A stretch of 41,923 nucleotides of DNA, from the IMG/VR virus record IMGVR_UViG_3300025645_000151, positions 1-41,923 of that record. One strand, written 5' to 3'. The position numbers were made by a program, and so were the translations under genes. The notes under the pieces were generated by a model. The model made no database searches. It saw only the letters and a list, made by a program, of their open reading frames with translations, and had not been told where the DNA came from. This stretch comes from a virus. This document shows, piece by piece, positions 40,061-41,923 of the stretch (its first letter is position 1; each line of letters begins with the position of its first letter).

Positions 40061-41923
40061 ATGGCATATAGTACATTTCAATCAGTAACAGGACCAACTG
40101 GACCCGAAGGTGTAAAGGCCGTCGGAGTTATTGGTGTTGATGGAAATACAGGTCCAACTGGTGATACCGGACCAAACTCACCACACTTGATTGAATATGA
40201 ATATCCATATAATAATAATCAAGGAAAAGCAAAATTAGTTTTTTCGGATTTGAGTTTTGTAGTTATTGATGCCGTAACAGGGCCGAATGCTTTCCCCACA
40301 CGAGAACAGGATCGTCCCACAAATCAAAGAACTACAGATGGTTTGGGTTCTTATATTGGACTAACCGCTGGAGCAGAAAACATTGGATCCTCTGGGAGAG
40401 TTTTCGTTAGTCAATCTGACGGGCCTGGAACAGGAACAACTTTTCAGTTTAGAGGACTGACTGCTGGTGGTGATCTTCAACTTTATGTAACAGACACAGA
40501 GATTTATATTGGCGGTACAGGTGGTATCACAAGTGGTTATGTAGATCGTGGAGCGACTGGAGAGTTCTTACACCTAGATCCTCGTTGGAAAGCACAAGGT
40601 GGATATGGTACATTTTTCGGCGCATCAGGTGATAATACAGGAACAGGCGATTCTATTAAAGTTAAGTTCCGTAACGTAATCGATGAGGTTACTGATGAGT
40701 TTGACTCTGCCTTTTGTGGAAAAGTGTTTAAGGTAGGAGAACTTGGCAATGATAATCTAAGAGAGTATATTTTAGATGTATCCTCCATATGTCGATACGT
40801 TGATGGTGATGGTATCACATACGGAAATCTGTGTATAAGTGTCACAACAGAAAATCAAGAAGATCGTATTGTTTTACTAAGAACAAAACATCCAAATACA
40901 ACTATAACAGAGAAACTTAAATATCCTTTATGGGGTGCGACAGAGATTAACTTTGACGATCCTCTTTCGGGAACTGTATCTTTCTCTGATGAAGGATATG
41001 GTGATGAGGAAACTAGACGAGATATTGTTAACTTCAATACTCCATACATCAACGCATCAGAAGGATATTTTTCTGGTGATGGTTTTGAGTCTAATGTCCA
41101 CCCACAAACTTGGAACGTAGCAGATTCAGGCGATCCGATTCCTTGTCCATCTGATTCTGATACTGATCAAGGTCAACACCCAACCATAATCTATGATAGT
41201 GGATGTAGATCCAACGATGATTTCATAGGAGCAAAGTTCAGAGGCAAAGATTTCTGCACTGCTGGTCCACTTAAGATTGCAGGATATACTGCCGCATCTT
41301 ATTGTTTACGAATCACCCAAGACATGTTCGAGTCTGAGAATACTTTAGATCCTTGGTATGGTAAGATTCGTATGGTTGTTATGCCTTCTTGTGGTGAAGA
41401 TCAAGTCGATCTAAAGCCTGAGTATGGATTTCAGATTGGTTGTAAATCTGTTTGTGGTTGTGACCATACTGAAACTCAGTGTTGTACTAATACATGTGGT
41501 TCTGCAACAACTTCAATAGAAACAGTTACGGGTAGAATAAATCTAGATATCACAAATACCAACTTCTTTCAGGTGCAAGCACCTTTCCAGATCGCAGGTA
41601 TTACTTGGTCATACGAGCAACGTCCTGGCCTTTCACTCGCCGCAGATGACGGTCTTGATTATGCTGAAATGAAAAACATCACCATAGTCGTAGAAGGCGG
41701 ACCAGAAAATATAGCATTCCCTGATAATGTTTTCTTCGCAGGAAAACCAACTTTCACTAGTGGTATTGATATTGTAAACTTAGCATCTATTGATAATGGT
41801 GAAACTTGGTATGCAACAATGACTGGTTATGGGTGGGATGTTGATGTATTCAAGACTAGTAACTTGGGTTCTTGTTGTAATAACTTGAACTGCGTTGATT
41901 TTGTAAGTGAAGAATATTGTGAT
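40061..41923 (+). CDS. Third collagen-like fibre protein, 3' partial (at least 621 aa)
   Basis: From ATG 40061 (GAGG upstream) the frame stays open to the end of the window. Residues about 10-40 contain TGPTGPEG, GVDGNTGPTGDTGPN, a short collagen-like segment. A long beta-rich body follows, with a small Cys cluster at about 465-485 (CKSVCGCDHTETQCCTNTC). Near the end SIDNGETWYATMTGYGWDVD corresponds to the FDKGVSWQCF segment of the previous fibre and is followed by GSCCNNLNC, the start of a cysteine module. The protein therefore probably continues into a similar cysteine-module array beyond the window. Confidence 0.8.
   Translation, partial: MAYSTFQSVTGPTGPEGVKAVGVIGVDGNTGPTGDTGPNSPHLIEYEYPYNNNQGKAKLVFSDLSFVVIDAVTGPNAFPTREQDRPTNQRTTDGLGSYIGLTAGAENIGSSGRVFVSQSDGPGTGTTFQFRGLTAGGDLQLYVTDTEIYIGGTGGITSGYVDRGATGEFLHLDPRWKAQGGYGTFFGASGDNTGTGDSIKVKFRNVIDEVTDEFDSAFCGKVFKVGELGNDNLREYILDVSSICRYVDGDGITYGNLCISVTTENQEDRIVLLRTKHPNTTITEKLKYPLWGATEINFDDPLSGTVSFSDEGYGDEETRRDIVNFNTPYINASEGYFSGDGFESNVHPQTWNVADSGDPIPCPSDSDTDQGQHPTIIYDSGCRSNDDFIGAKFRGKDFCTAGPLKIAGYTAASYCLRITQDMFESENTLDPWYGKIRMVVMPSCGEDQVDLKPEYGFQIGCKSVCGCDHTETQCCTNTCGSATTSIETVTGRINLDITNTNFFQVQAPFQIAGITWSYEQRPGLSLAADDGLDYAEMKNITIVVEGGPENIAFPDNVFFAGKPTFTSGIDIVNLASIDNGETWYATMTGYGWDVDVFKTSNLGSCCNNLNCVDFVSEEYCD

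Noticed and set aside
1-41923. CRISPR arrays, insertion sequences, integrase or attachment sites
   Set aside because: No regularly spaced direct repeats with unique spacers, transposase-like ORFs, integrase motifs or terminal inverted repeats were seen; the only repeats are inside structural genes.

Overview
The window is a contiguous piece of a tailed-phage genome: a marine-type T4-like myovirus. The evidence is a nearly complete T4-type baseplate gene series (gp48/54, gp53, gp27-like hub, gp25, gp6, gp7-like, gp8, gp10-like, collar/fibres), a gp4 head-completion protein, a tape-measure protein with its chaperone pair, a gp32 single-strand DNA-binding protein with a gp33-like late-transcription co-activator next to it, a tRNA, and exact TATAAATA late-promoter boxes. 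Coding density is very high; no gene-free stretch reaches 300 bases. Both ends cut through genes.

Layout. 1-760: 3' part of a basic protein. 761-2059 (minus): unknown protein behind its own late promoter. 2081-2217: a control hub with a minus late promoter, a plus sigma70-like promoter, tRNA-Leu(UAA) and a plus late promoter. 2235-7100: late plus genes for a small protein, a 1059-residue serine-protease/dockerin protein, a holin-like protein and a secreted dockerin protein probably extended by a frameshift. 7097-9104: a tightly overlapping operon of small probable early genes behind a consensus promoter, including a type IV prepilin-like protein, a DksA-type zinc finger and a SET-domain methyltransferase. 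9105-12021 (minus): a SleB-type cell-wall hydrolase fused to a structural domain, and a repeat-rich structural protein. 12091-13583: gp33-like gene, small basic gene, then gene 32 with a strong promoter, a two-hairpin leader and a terminator. 13587-17948 (minus): tape measure, frameshift-linked chaperones, tube-like protein, gp4. 17972-41923 (plus): baseplate wedge/hub genes followed by collar and three collagen-like fibre genes, one of 1944 residues and very cysteine-rich.

Host hint. Several domain types here are uncommon in phages but common in Planctomycetes-type bacteria: dockerin-like calcium loops in two proteins, repeated G-x-C-C cysteine modules in fibre proteins, and a pilin-like FSTLELL N terminus. 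Together with a phage-encoded SleB hydrolase they suggest, by inference only, a host of that kind or exchange of surface-protein domains with one. Nothing in the window identifies the host directly.

Most notable signals: a -1 frameshift heptamer (T TTT TTC) joining the gp26/G-like gene to a 55-residue overlapping ORF upstream of the tape measure; a second -1 heptamer (C CCA AAA) in the secreted dockerin gene; the prepilin-like gene; the twin-hairpin leader of gene 32; and the cysteine-module fibre with an embedded lectin-like region.
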